This document shows, in pieces, positions 46,794 through 56,254 of a stretch of DNA of 64,000 nt. Made by a program: the position numbers and the translations under genes. The notes below the pieces were generated by a model. It worked only from the letters and a program-made list of their open reading frames with translations, ran no database searches and was not told the origin of the DNA. Within the stretch, counting starts at the first letter, position 1. Each line of letters begins with the position of its first letter. The stretch comes from Trametopsis cervina (taxonomy: Eukaryota > Basidiomycota > Agaricomycetes > Polyporales > Irpicaceae), in NCBI GenBank assembly GCA_022385755.1, contig MU278358.1, positions 821,133 to 885,132 of the forward strand, in the 5' to 3' direction.

Positions 46794-47230
46794 CTAGGTC
46801 TCTGTCAACAAGCGAGTGAAGAACGGCATCCGTGACTCGCAAAGTGAAGAGAACCAGAACTCGTGCTCTGCGTTGTGGGGCTGAACAAGATTGTGCGCAA
46901 TCTCGTGTGCAAGGATAAAGTACCTGCATCACCCATAAGCAGTGCAACGTTCAAACGCCGGGCGTACGTACCAAGAGACATATGCCTTTGATAGGTCACC
47001 CTTCTGTACATCTTCGTCGTCTACCGGCATAAGTCAGCGATGGATAGATGAAAGGCACATACATCGCTTACGCCAGGCTTCAAAAAACCTGAGATTCAAA
47101 AAGAGACTTGCGTTGCGATTGAATGCAATAACACCTCCTGCGGTGTCATAGAATATGTGAAGGCTTGTGGGTGGCAAGTCGTATACCTGTGCCAAAGGCG
47201 TAACTATGTGAATGAATCTTGCAATTGCTT
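46794..47230 (-). pseudogene. Stranded C-terminal exons of the sacsin-like gene
   Basis: Three exons in the correct order and phase. The first runs from the target-site duplication: AIARFIHIVTPLAQVYDLPP, HIFYDTAGGVIAFNRNASLF, NLRFFEAW. The second gives DDEDVQKGDLSKAYVSW. The third gives YFILAHEIAHNLVQPHNAEH, EFWFSSLCESRMPFFTRLLT, then E-T and TAG at 46794-46796. HEIAH followed by a distal Glu/His-rich stretch resembles an HExxH metal-binding site. These exons are the natural end of the gene at 56255-62564, but the LINE now lies between. No damage other than the insertion was seen, so loss is recent. They have no promoter of their own that I can identify. Confidence 0.88.
47217..47230. repeat. 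Left target-site duplication of the LINE
   Basis: TCTTGCAATTGCTT, identical to 56300-56313. The last two T merge with the poly(T) run that is the element's poly(A) tail read on the plus strand (47229-47249), so the true length is 12-14 bases. Confidence 0.95.
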
Positions 47231-47495
47231 TTTTTTTTTTTTTTTTTTTGAATTCCGTCGTACTACATGGTACATGTGGGAATGTTTGTGGCCGCTGCTG
47301 CCCGACCGCTCCCGGAAGCCCTACACGTTTCAGGCCGCTGGTTAAGCAAGGAGTGAGGGTGTATACAGGCTACGGTTTTCGCCCGGGCCCCCGCCACGCT
47401 CGAAGAGCGCATGGCATGTGCGATGTTAGCACGGGTGACAGGAGTGTTCGACTCCGGGGGCCCCCTCTCGCAGATACATGCGATTGACAATATAT

Positions 47496-50400
47496 TTAAA
47501 GTCCGGAGTCCGCTCTGGGCCCGCCCTGGATTGAGGAGCCCGCCAAAGGTGTCAATGCCCGTCGTGAAGGACCGGCGGACGACTGGCTGGCGGATGGACT
47601 GCGCGCAAAACTGAGGTAACCCGGCGGCTTTGGTCTGCCCCGGCGCCGTATGGGTACGCTACTGCGCATCTGTTGAGCTTCCCGCAGTTGTGATGGTGAG
47701 GGGGTCGCAGGATAAGGCGCTCCGGAGGGAACATCAGGCTCCGGAGTGGGAGGACGGTGAGGGTCCCAGCGCGGGGTGAACCGCCGGGATGTGTCCCACC
47801 AGGGGATTCGGGGCTGCACGAACTTGAGGTCGCGGTCGAGCGAAGCTACATACCACTCCCGGAAGTCGGAGCCAGCAGGTTGACCACCAGGGTCAAATAC
47901 GTTGTCATGGAACATCTCGTACGATTCGTTCCGCTGAAGAATGAGCAACTTAAGGGTCCACCAATGACCCGTGTGCCAGGCATGCCGCATGAACTTTAGG
48001 AAGGTGTCGTCGTCCTCACTACTGTCCAGTGCAGTTTTCTTAGCCCGCCAGCGAGCACCAATGTAGGTTCGCCAGACGAGATAAACTTCCTGCTTGAACG
48101 TGGTCTCCACCCAGGTACGCATGATGGGGTAAGACACGGTCAATCCATTCGACAGATCGGTGGTACGTTGAGCCACCAGATCCGACCATTCGAACGTTCC
48201 TGGCATGGGGTTAACAGCCAGGAACAGCTTCAGATCAGCCCGCTTGAACGGCTGAACTGCATTTTGAAGCATCTGTCGGTCCACGCCCACCGCCGCCGCA
48301 GCAGCAGAGGTGATGTACCGTCGCGCACGGTGTGGCTTCCAGTCTCTGTGCCACAATTTGCAGTGATTCAGAGCATGATCACGAGTTTCGACGCCCTCCC
48401 CACATAGACACATGATGGGGCCATCGAGGTTGAAACGTTGCCGGTACCCGCCCACAGGCAGATGTCCAGACACAAAGCGAGTGAGCCGCGCGTATCGCTG
48501 GTTCGACTCAAACATGAAATCAGGGTTCTTGCCTGCCTCCTTGGAGATCTCAGTAAGGTCCACCCCGTGTTCGCCAGCGCCCATGTTCAGCAGCCACTTG
48601 TGCCGCTTCGCAACGCTAGCAATCTCTTTATGTTCAGACCGGGTGATCAGATTTTGGTGACCCGCATATTGGTCCGAGCTCATGAGTTCGCGCCACTTGG
48701 CCATGGCACGTTCATCGCATCGGGTGCGCGCCACACTGATCCCTGTGAAATCAGGCTGTGGCAGTTGCTCGGCAGCGTCTTTGGCTGCCTTATCTACCGC
48801 TTCGTTGGCGGCAATGCCCATGTGACTAGGGCACCAGTGGAGGAACAGGCGATGTTCCTCTGACCGAGACAGGAACTGACGCGCTAGGGTGCAAGCGCGC
48901 AGTGCCGTGAGTTGGTTCGGGCTCTTCGGAGTCGAGCGCAGAATGGATTCCAGAGCTGACTTGGAGTCGCTGTAGACGTGGATCTCAGTGGTGTCCTCTG
49001 ATACATGAGGAACAGCCCAGTGTAGTGCCCTCTCGATTGCCGTGATTTCAGCATCATATGGGGTGACGTCACCACACGCCACCGAGCCTGACTCCTCTGA
49101 GGAGACAGCAGCCCAATCCGTGTAATGTGAGATTGACCACGCTGCACCAGTTTTATTTTTTCCAGTGTCAGGGTCATGAATCATGGAGCCATCGGTAAAG
49201 ATGACACAAGCCGCGGTGTTATTGGAGTGTTCCCGCAAGTCACTGGCGAACTGACCACTGGTGATCCATTCGCGAAGTTCCTCAGATCCTTTAGGCCCTG
49301 GCGCTTTAACCTGGAACTCAATCTGAGAGGCGTATTGATCAATGACCCTACTCCCCGGGCGACGCTCAGGGTGTATGGCATTGAACTGTTCACCGGACCG
49401 CTGTGCCCCTGCATGAATATGGGTGAGCGGTGAGTCAATCTTCAGCGACCCTCGAATTGGGAACGGAGGCTGAATGTTATTCGCACTTGGCTCCCAGGAG
49501 ACCGGGAGTGACGCGCGCAGGGGATGACCCGCGTGGACGGTGCGAAGGCGTAGGGACGCCCGCTCAAGATAGCGGTCAATGTTATGACGGACGGGGATGA
49601 GCCCTGCCATCATTTCGAGAGTGCCTACCGGGGTCGTACGGAACCCCCCAGTGATCCACCGTGCTGCACGCGTCTGAGCCTGTTGCAGCTCCTTCCGTGC
49701 GTATTCAAGTCCTTTCCAGTCTGGACGCCACCATAACTGGGCGCCGTAAGTCATGACTGGGAGTACGTTGGAGATGTAGAGCCTCCGCTTGTTGTAGGGG
49801 CTGAACCCCCGGTTGGAGTTGCCGAGCATCTGCAGAGCAGATACCGTGCTACATGCTTTAGTCGCGTAGAAGCGTATGTGCGCCTTCCACGAGAGTTTAC
49901 GATTGAGGTACAAACCCAGGTACCGGATCGTTTCTTTGGGCTGGATCACCACCGGAGGAGGGCGTGGGGTGATGGGGTCTGCCGCCATCCGAACAGTTCC
50001 GTCGGAGGTTGGCACAGGGCAGTACCGTACCAGGCGTTCGCCCGGAATGGTAACACTGGGACCAAGGGGCTGAGAAGGCCGCCAAGGTTTCCAACCTTTA
50101 CGGAAATGTATAAGCTCAGTTTTATCTGGCTCGATGACAAGTCCAACACGCGTCAGCTCATGGAGCAGACGCAAATACGTGCCTCGCAACACCTGAGTGT
50201 TGAGGAGGAGCTGCTCATACGCCCCGTCAGCCCCAGGAGGAGTGGGGCAGGCGACTTGTATGATACCGTCATCCACGAAGAATTGCAATACCGTAGCATT
50301 AGGCAGCTTCTCCGCAGGAGGCGCAACCCGGTGAAGGGCTGCAGAAAGATAGATATTGGCGATGTCCGGAGACAAAGCCGATCCTTGATCAGCACCAACC

Positions 50401-53069
50401 TCCGCGACGCGAGCCGCGGTTTTGTTACCATTGAATAGATACTCTCTCTTGCGTCCGGTGAGATAATCACCAAAGAAATCGCAGAGGGAGTGGTGATAGC
50501 CAAGTCTCCGGAAGATCTCCGGAGCAAGCTGATGATTTATGGAAGGGTAGAACTGTGCGAGGTCAATCAACAAGACCGACGACGCCCGTCCACGAGCCCA
50601 TGCCTCCTTGACGTTGTGCACCAATTGGATGCCCGCGTCAACAGTGTTGTGTTGCATGGTCCCTCCAAACTGGCAGGGGTGCAGAATGCCAAGCTGCTGT
50701 GCATCGAATTGCATGCGCTTAGAGATCAGCTTCTCCATCAACTTTCCGAGGCAGTTGAGAAGTGCAATGGGCCGATACGCCTTGGGTTTGGTGTAATCGG
50801 GTCGTTTGGGCTTCGGCAGAACTACCGAGACAGAGTGTTTGAACAGCTCCGGCATGACGCCGAACCGAATGCAAGCGGAGTAGAAATTGGCGAGCTTTGA
50901 AGCGACGAAAGCAGTGCCGACGTCGAGGGGACCGAAGTCATAGTCACCCTCAACAATAATCCGTTTCAAGTAGAACCACGGCAAGTGGTCTGGCCCCGGG
51001 GCAGACATGTTGGACGTGGTGCGCAAGTTAGTGAGCACTTCATCAGCACTGAACGGGGGGAAATCCCGCTCAGGGCGCTGTGGGATGTCGGCAATGAACG
51101 TCGGGTCCACCGCTCGAGGAGTGGAGGGGCTGAAATGTCCATGTAGGACATCTGCCATCTCTTCGGGTCCCTCCGGCGGTGAGCCGTCAGGTTTGAGTAT
51201 GCCGATAGATGCATGCAAGCGTCGGGGCTTGGTCCATTCGACCATGTCCCAGATTTTCTGTGGGTGCACGTTATACATCACATTATCAAAGAATGCGCGT
51301 TTGGCGCGTCGGACGGCCCCGCGGAGGAGACCTTCTGCTCGGGCGAGCGCAGCAGTACGTGCTTGGTGCTCTCGATCGACTTCGTCAGTCAGTGGGAGCT
51401 GCTGGCGATGAAGTTGCCGGACCGTGCTAGCGATCTGAGACAGCGTGTACCGGGCGTCGCGAGCAACTCTCGCGGCGTCGGTGCATTCAGCATTCCACCA
51501 TGCTTTGGAGCGGGTGGACAGATCTGGGACCTTAGCATGCCGGTCCCAAGACGTAGCGATTGCCCAGTCAATGTACTGAGCAGTCTCCTCGACCTCCTCC
51601 CTAGATTCGTAGGGATGGAGTGTCAGACGCGCATTAAGCAGTCCGCGAATGTCCTTGTAAAACAAGTAACTCTCCTCAGACACCTTGGAGATTCCTCTCA
51701 CGAGTGCAGGGCGCTCGTCGATGGGGAGAGTGAACGACAGTGGTGCATGATCACTGCGGTGGCGGTCTGACATGTGCACCCGGATAGGGGTAGCACCTTC
51801 AAACGCTTCATCGATCCACACCAGGTCAAGGACACCCGGGCGGAGTTGTACGTTGTTGGACCGCCAAGTGGGTGGCCCATCAACCTCATTTAAGAGCCTC
51901 ATGCCGAGCGTCATAGTCGCAAGTGCAATGAGGTCATTACCGCGCCGGAGGTGGGTCCCTCGAGACTCCCCCCCTGCCGCATAGTTTTCGCCGCGATCCC
52001 AGTCAGGGTGTCGGATGTTAAAGTCCCCACACATGAAAGTGATGGGAGGGAATTGGGGTGCACGATCCTCGAGGGCAACCAGTGCAGCTGCCGTCTTACC
52101 ATCGTTGTAGACGTTGAGGAAGGTCACAGGGCGACCACCCAACACGATGGAGATGCACAATACATCCCGGTGCTGTATGAGATCAGTGCGGACACGAGGA
52201 CCGCCCAGGCTCCAACGTTTGTTCACGTACACCGAGACTCGGGATGTGGAGGACGCTCCAAGGCAAATGAAATTGCGGTGGGCGGAGGTCTGCAGGTAAT
52301 CATCTCCTGCCTTATTCGTGGTGGACGCAATAGTCTTGATGCGCCCCCAGAAAGGTTCCTGAACACAGATGATGTCTGCATCCCGGTTGCGCTCCAGGAG
52401 GAGGCCAGTATTTTCGTTGGAGCGCTGGACATTAGCACTGACACAACGGACGCCAATGGCACCATCAGTGGACTGACGAGCAATGGATGGATTGGGCTCA
52501 GGCATGGGAGGATCATGCGCGACAAGCTGGTTCTGCCATACGTATGGCACAGTAGGAGATGTGGTGCCAACCTGACGTATCAGGTCGTCCAATTCTTCGT
52601 CGCTAATGTCGACTCCATGCTCGTCCGGAGGGGACGTAAGATCCTGCTCCGCGCGCTGGAACGCAACCGGAGAGGGAGGGAAAAGCTGGGGGGACGTATC
52701 CCGTTCAGTGAGGTGCACAGGGATCTGATGCGGAATCCGACCCGGAGAGCCCGGGACCGGCCGAGGATGCCTGAAAGGTGAGGGTGGCGGCACTGCAGCG
52801 CGAGGGTCCAGCTCGGGCAGTGCCTGCAACAACGGGCTCCAGGGAGGTGACTCCAGGGGCATAGGAACAATTGGCGGCACCAGGGGATGGTCGTCAGCAT
52901 ACAACTCAGGCAACTGCACCTCCCACTGCCACTCCGGAGGGGAGGGTGTGGGCGTGAAGTCCCTGAAGAATAAACCTCCTGCAGCGTCACGGTTCGCGCG
53001 GTGTGGTTCAGGGGACAACTCCGGTGGAGGAGTCGTCGAGTCAATGGCACGCGTTAAGTCGTTACTCAT
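47496..53069 (-). CDS. LINE ORF2: endonuclease, reverse transcriptase, RNase H
   Basis: 1857 residues without a break. A Pro-rich N-terminus (about 200 residues) is followed by the endonuclease: VRCVSANVQRSNENTGLLLE, ICVQEPFWG, FMCGDFNIRHPDW and SDHAPLSF, so Asn, Glu, Asp and the SDH triad are present. Reverse transcriptase: KAYRPIALLNCLGKLMEKLI, VLLIDLAQFYPSINH, QGSALSPDIANIYL and LQFFVDDGIIQV, where the catalytic box is FVDD rather than FADD. RNase H (after residue 1250): VIFTDGS, AEITAIERALHW, VYSDSKSALES and ANEAVDKAAKDA. A C-terminal CLCGEGVETRDHALNHC forms a zinc-knuckle-like motif. A Pro/Arg-rich tail closes the protein. It starts 48 bases after ORF1 in the same frame, with three more in-frame stops between, so translation by reinitiation is likelier than readthrough. 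Confidence 0.96.
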   Translation of the reverse strand: MSNDLTRAIDSTTPPPELSPEPHRANRDAAGGLFFRDFTPTPSPPEWQWEVQLPELYADDHPLVPPIVPMPLESPPWSPLLQALPELDPRAAVPPPSPFRHPRPVPGSPGRIPHQIPVHLTERDTSPQLFPPSPVAFQRAEQDLTSPPDEHGVDISDEELDDLIRQVGTTSPTVPYVWQNQLVAHDPPMPEPNPSIARQSTDGAIGVRCVSANVQRSNENTGLLLERNRDADIICVQEPFWGRIKTIASTTNKAGDDYLQTSAHRNFICLGASSTSRVSVYVNKRWSLGGPRVRTDLIQHRDVLCISIVLGGRPVTFLNVYNDGKTAAALVALEDRAPQFPPITFMCGDFNIRHPDWDRGENYAAGGESRGTHLRRGNDLIALATMTLGMRLLNEVDGPPTWRSNNVQLRPGVLDLVWIDEAFEGATPIRVHMSDRHRSDHAPLSFTLPIDERPALVRGISKVSEESYLFYKDIRGLLNARLTLHPYESREEVEETAQYIDWAIATSWDRHAKVPDLSTRSKAWWNAECTDAARVARDARYTLSQIASTVRQLHRQQLPLTDEVDREHQARTAALARAEGLLRGAVRRAKRAFFDNVMYNVHPQKIWDMVEWTKPRRLHASIGILKPDGSPPEGPEEMADVLHGHFSPSTPRAVDPTFIADIPQRPERDFPPFSADEVLTNLRTTSNMSAPGPDHLPWFYLKRIIVEGDYDFGPLDVGTAFVASKLANFYSACIRFGVMPELFKHSVSVVLPKPKRPDYTKPKAYRPIALLNCLGKLMEKLISKRMQFDAQQLGILHPCQFGGTMQHNTVDAGIQLVHNVKEAWARGRASSVLLIDLAQFYPSINHQLAPEIFRRLGYHHSLCDFFGDYLTGRKREYLFNGNKTAARVAEVGADQGSALSPDIANIYLSAALHRVAPPAEKLPNATVLQFFVDDGIIQVACPTPPGADGAYEQLLLNTQVLRGTYLRLLHELTRVGLVIEPDKTELIHFRKGWKPWRPSQPLGPSVTIPGERLVRYCPVPTSDGTVRMAADPITPRPPPVVIQPKETIRYLGLYLNRKLSWKAHIRFYATKACSTVSALQMLGNSNRGFSPYNKRRLYISNVLPVMTYGAQLWWRPDWKGLEYARKELQQAQTRAARWITGGFRTTPVGTLEMMAGLIPVRHNIDRYLERASLRLRTVHAGHPLRASLPVSWEPSANNIQPPFPIRGSLKIDSPLTHIHAGAQRSGEQFNAIHPERRPGSRVIDQYASQIEFQVKAPGPKGSEELREWITSGQFASDLREHSNNTAACVIFTDGSMIHDPDTGKNKTGAAWSISHYTDWAAVSSEESGSVACGDVTPYDAEITAIERALHWAVPHVSEDTTEIHVYSDSKSALESILRSTPKSPNQLTALRACTLARQFLSRSEEHRLFLHWCPSHMGIAANEAVDKAAKDAAEQLPQPDFTGISVARTRCDERAMAKWRELMSSDQYAGHQNLITRSEHKEIASVAKRHKWLLNMGAGEHGVDLTEISKEAGKNPDFMFESNQRYARLTRFVSGHLPVGGYRQRFNLDGPIMCLCGEGVETRDHALNHCKLWHRDWKPHRARRYITSAAAAAVGVDRQMLQNAVQPFKRADLKLFLAVNPMPGTFEWSDLVAQRTTDLSNGLTVSYPIMRTWVETTFKQEVYLVWRTYIGARWRAKKTALDSSEDDDTFLKFMRHAWHTGHWWTLKLLILQRNESYEMFHDNVFDPGGQPAGSDFREWYVASLDRDLKFVQPRIPWWDTSRRFTPRWDPHRPPTPEPDVPSGAPYPATPSPSQLREAQQMRSSVPIRRRGRPKPPGYLSFARSPSASQSSAGPSRRALTPLAGSSIQGGPRADSGL

Positions 53070-53117
53070 TCAAAGAAATCACGATTTGGTAGTACACTAT
53101 GATACAGACAAACACGT

Positions 53118-56100
53118 CTATGCGGACGCACTAGGACCCGCAAGCGGCCCAGTGTCATCCTCCATGCGAGATCCAGGGGTCGCGCCCCTCAACGAGTCCG
53201 GCCGCTCCGAGGCAGCCCTAGCCGATCGAGATTCCTCCATCTCCTCATCTTCGGCAATCTCAACGATGCCAGACGAGGGAGCGGGGTCGATGTCCGCGAA
53301 GCGGTTCCGCGTTTGCACGGTGCGCTTCTGTCGGGAAGGGCCCGGAGTCGGAGCAGGAGCCGCGCCCGCCTGGTTAAGACGCTTGCGAGCCACCACCCCT
53401 TCCTTCTTGGCCTGCTTCTGCGCAAGGGCGAATCCCTCTTTGCCGCTGAATTTGGGTCGGACTCCTCCGGGAGTACCGTCTTTCTCCGCGCGCGTCTCGA
53501 ACCATTTCTGGTCGTTGGCGTGCTTCCGGAAGGTGCAGTTGGAGGCCGTCGCAAGGTGGTTGCCTCCGCAGTTGCAACACTCCCAGTGGTCGTCTGGACA
53601 CGTCCATGGGGTGGTACCGGTGTAGGCCGCGCGTGCGTCAGAGCAGCAGGGGGCGAGGGAGTCGTGCATCTCCGTGGGGTGAGCCCCGGGGCACTTCGTA
53701 CAGAAGTTCCACCGCTTGTCGCGACATTCGGACGCGCGGTGACCGATTCGATAGCAGTGGCTGCAGAAAGCGGCAGTCCACGCGATGATTTTGGGGGTGA
53801 TGGAGCACCGAACGTGCTTCACCGACCCAATCGCCACCACCTGCGTCGTGATCCATCGAGAGATAGACCCGTCACGGGCGTCGTAGCAAAACACGTCGAC
53901 CGGAGCGTTAGGAGCGCTGCGGCCAGACCCGGTGCCCCAGACAGCCGCAGGACGGCGGTTGTGAGGGACAAGATGCTGATGCACCTCCGGAGCGGAGACG
54001 CGGATGTGCTCGAACACCTGAGCAAGGGTGAGCTCGCTACCACCGTCGCGTCGAGGGACCGCGTTGATGGTGAGGCGAGTAATGGGCACGACAGGCACAA
54101 TGCCGGTGACGCGCGGTTCGGAGGCGACGAGGATGTGGTTCTCGGCAGTGAGCGCCGTGACCTCCATCCAAGCAGTGCGGAGGGCAGCTACCTCATCCGG
54201 AGATGGGCGCCGCAGGAATGTGAGCCGGACCGACGTCCAGTGCTGTTTGTCCCAGTCCACACGCGTGAGCATGTTGACGGAGGGGGTGGCAGCGGCATTG
54301 GCAGAGACCATGCGAGTGAATATGCGCTGCACGCAAGCGGTGAGCTCGCGGTCAGAGCGACCGAGGTGTTGTGCGACGCCATCAGCGTTTAGCACCCCAC
54401 TGGTGTCCCCTGCGAAGTGTACTTCGAGGGTGCTTGAGGCGTCCGTCGGCTTGGGAACGTGCTGCACGACGGGGGCGGTACGGCTGCCAGGGACCCCCGG
54501 CTTACCATCTCCTGATTTCGCTGCCACGGCACCGGAAATACGCGGGCCGCTCGGACGAGCAGCCTGCGGGGCGGGGTCACCCTCTCCAGGAGGTGGAGGA
54601 GGAGGAGGAGAGCCGCCGCCACGGCCACCACGCTGAGAGCGGGCGGACGATGGCGCGACCATGACGGGGTGAGGCGGGGGAGGGGCAGTGCCCACTTCGC
54701 GCAGTTTCTTTCCTATGTCCAACACCTGTTGCTGTGACAGGTTCGGGATGGCAGCGGTTACCTTCAGGCCGCGAGCAAGATCTTCACGATCGAGCTCGGT
54801 GAGGTCCTGGAAGGCAGGAGTCGCCGCGTCAGCCACCTTAGCGCGCTTGGACGCTGGTGGTGCGGCAGAGGGGGTGGCAGCGCGGGACGGAGTAGCCGTC
54901 GGGGGCGGGGAGTGTGGACGCTTCGGCGGGGCCTTGCCCTGCTCGCGCTGAGCTTTGGCGGCGCCGTAGAATCCGAGACGAGGTGCAGGGACGGGGGGTC
55001 CGGCACGCTGTTTGCCTTTGCCCTTGCTGGGCTTAGGCGGCGGGGTAGGAGACGCTGGGGGCCGTTCGGCGTCAGAATTCGCAGCGTGTTCAGCTGCAGC
55101 GACCTGTTCAGCCCAGGCAACCCTGCGAGGGGTAGGCGTGGGCGAGCGGGATGGGGACGATGGCGCCTGCTGACGAGCAGTAGACGACGCCGTGGCCATG
55201 GCGTAGGAGGGCTTGTGACCAGCAAGGGTCTTCAGCGCCTCCGTGTTGGAATGTACGGTGGCACGGATGCCGCCGACCGCATTTTGCAGCCGGGACACTC
55301 CGTCCTGTACCTCATAGATTTGCCGCTCCAGGTTTGGAGGGAAGGGTGGCGGCACTCGCAGAAGCTGTGCGGCGGGGTAAACGTACGGCTGGAACGGTCC
55401 TCCTGTCCAGGTTGAGTGTGCTTGCTCGAGGAGGGCCACGAGATCATGCGCGGTGGAGAGCAGCTGTTGCAGCAAGCTCGAAGTTGCAGCCGGACGTACC
55501 CGGAGCCGATTAACGACGTAAGCGGTGAGGCCTTGACCTCCACGCACGAACGCGCTGCGGATGTTCTCGAAGCTCTCCACTGTCGTCGCTAACAGCAGGT
55601 CACTTTCGGCATCCATGGATTGGGGAAACGAGAACGCATAAGCGCCGCCGTCGTCATGAGGTCCCTGTCCCAGCAAAGCCACCAGCTCGGCCCGAGCGAT
55701 GGCGATGCGGTCCGGAGACGCGGGGCGCTGTGGAGCAGGCTCTGGCTCTGCTTCCATGGGCGCTTGTTCGACCTGGACAAGCCTAGGTTCAGCATACATG
55801 CCCGTCATGAGGACAAAAGCAGGTGCGGTGTCTGGAGATGACTCTCCCGGCGCCAACAGATGCGGCTGACTCACCTCAGGGGGCGGTGCCAGCGGGGTTT
55901 GCGTCTGGGGGACTGAGGTTGGTCCGAAGACGTCCTCAGCCTCCATCGGCTCAGGTAGGGTGCTTGCGGAGGCATCGCTGCCTCCTCCACGACCAAATTG
56001 TTTAGCCATCGTCGCGAACGACGAAGGACTAGACGAGCGGGATGCCCTGCTAGAGCGTTCCCTAGATGCTGTACGGATCGAGTCTCGAAGTGCAGCGTCC

Positions 56101-56213
56101 AGCGGGAAAGGATCGGCAGCCGTGGGGCCACCTGAGTTGACTCTCTCAATGCCAGCGAGGACGCGCTGAGCTTTAGGAGTCGTCGGATCGAGGTTCTGAA
56201 GATCGGAAGACAT
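53118..56213 (-). CDS. LINE ORF1: Gag-like RNA-binding protein
   Basis: 1031 residues, intact. The first two thirds are Ala/Pro-rich and low complexity, with a short helical stretch (about residues 200-330) containing LQQLLSTAHDLVALLEQ. A more structured part (about residues 595-820) reads LEVHFAGDTSGVLNADGVAQ, RVDWDKQHWTSVRLTFLRRP and TRLTINAVPRRDGG, perhaps an RRM-like fold as in other LINE ORF1 proteins. Cys/His knuckles follow: CSHCYRIGHRASEC, CTKCPGAHPTEMHD and CCNCGGNHLATASNC, the usual arrangement before the ORF1 end. The tail is rich in charged residues. It probably coats the LINE RNA. Confidence 0.93.
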   Translation of the reverse strand: MSSDLQNLDPTTPKAQRVLAGIERVNSGGPTAADPFPLDAALRDSIRTASRERSSRASRSSSPSSFATMAKQFGRGGGSDASASTLPEPMEAEDVFGPTSVPQTQTPLAPPPEVSQPHLLAPGESSPDTAPAFVLMTGMYAEPRLVQVEQAPMEAEPEPAPQRPASPDRIAIARAELVALLGQGPHDDGGAYAFSFPQSMDAESDLLLATTVESFENIRSAFVRGGQGLTAYVVNRLRVRPAATSSLLQQLLSTAHDLVALLEQAHSTWTGGPFQPYVYPAAQLLRVPPPFPPNLERQIYEVQDGVSRLQNAVGGIRATVHSNTEALKTLAGHKPSYAMATASSTARQQAPSSPSRSPTPTPRRVAWAEQVAAAEHAANSDAERPPASPTPPPKPSKGKGKQRAGPPVPAPRLGFYGAAKAQREQGKAPPKRPHSPPPTATPSRAATPSAAPPASKRAKVADAATPAFQDLTELDREDLARGLKVTAAIPNLSQQQVLDIGKKLREVGTAPPPPHPVMVAPSSARSQRGGRGGGSPPPPPPPGEGDPAPQAARPSGPRISGAVAAKSGDGKPGVPGSRTAPVVQHVPKPTDASSTLEVHFAGDTSGVLNADGVAQHLGRSDRELTACVQRIFTRMVSANAAATPSVNMLTRVDWDKQHWTSVRLTFLRRPSPDEVAALRTAWMEVTALTAENHILVASEPRVTGIVPVVPITRLTINAVPRRDGGSELTLAQVFEHIRVSAPEVHQHLVPHNRRPAAVWGTGSGRSAPNAPVDVFCYDARDGSISRWITTQVVAIGSVKHVRCSITPKIIAWTAAFCSHCYRIGHRASECRDKRWNFCTKCPGAHPTEMHDSLAPCCSDARAAYTGTTPWTCPDDHWECCNCGGNHLATASNCTFRKHANDQKWFETRAEKDGTPGGVRPKFSGKEGFALAQKQAKKEGVVARKRLNQAGAAPAPTPGPSRQKRTVQTRNRFADIDPAPSSGIVEIAEDEEMEESRSARAASERPDSLRGATPGSRMEDDTGPLAGPSASA

Positions 56214-56254
56214 GGTAGGAGGGCGAGGAAAGGGAGTCGAGCACTAACAGGGCT

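Noticed and set aside
47229..47249. Poly(T) run as a simple microsatellite or terminator
   Set aside because: Its position next to the target-site duplication and 3' of ORF2 shows it is the LINE poly(A) tail.
51951..52781. Plus-strand frame of 276 residues opposite LINE ORF2
   Set aside because: Antisense shadow of the endonuclease region, with no recognisable protein.
53070..53117. ORF1-ORF2 readthrough fusion in the LINE
   Set aside because: The two ORFs are in the same frame, but the spacer holds three further in-frame stops, so a simple stop-codon readthrough would not join them.
53313..54392. Plus-strand frame of 359 residues opposite LINE ORF1
   Set aside because: It is antisense to a clear coding sequence with Cys/His knuckles and G+C-rich codons, which commonly leave long open antisense frames. 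It has no family match.
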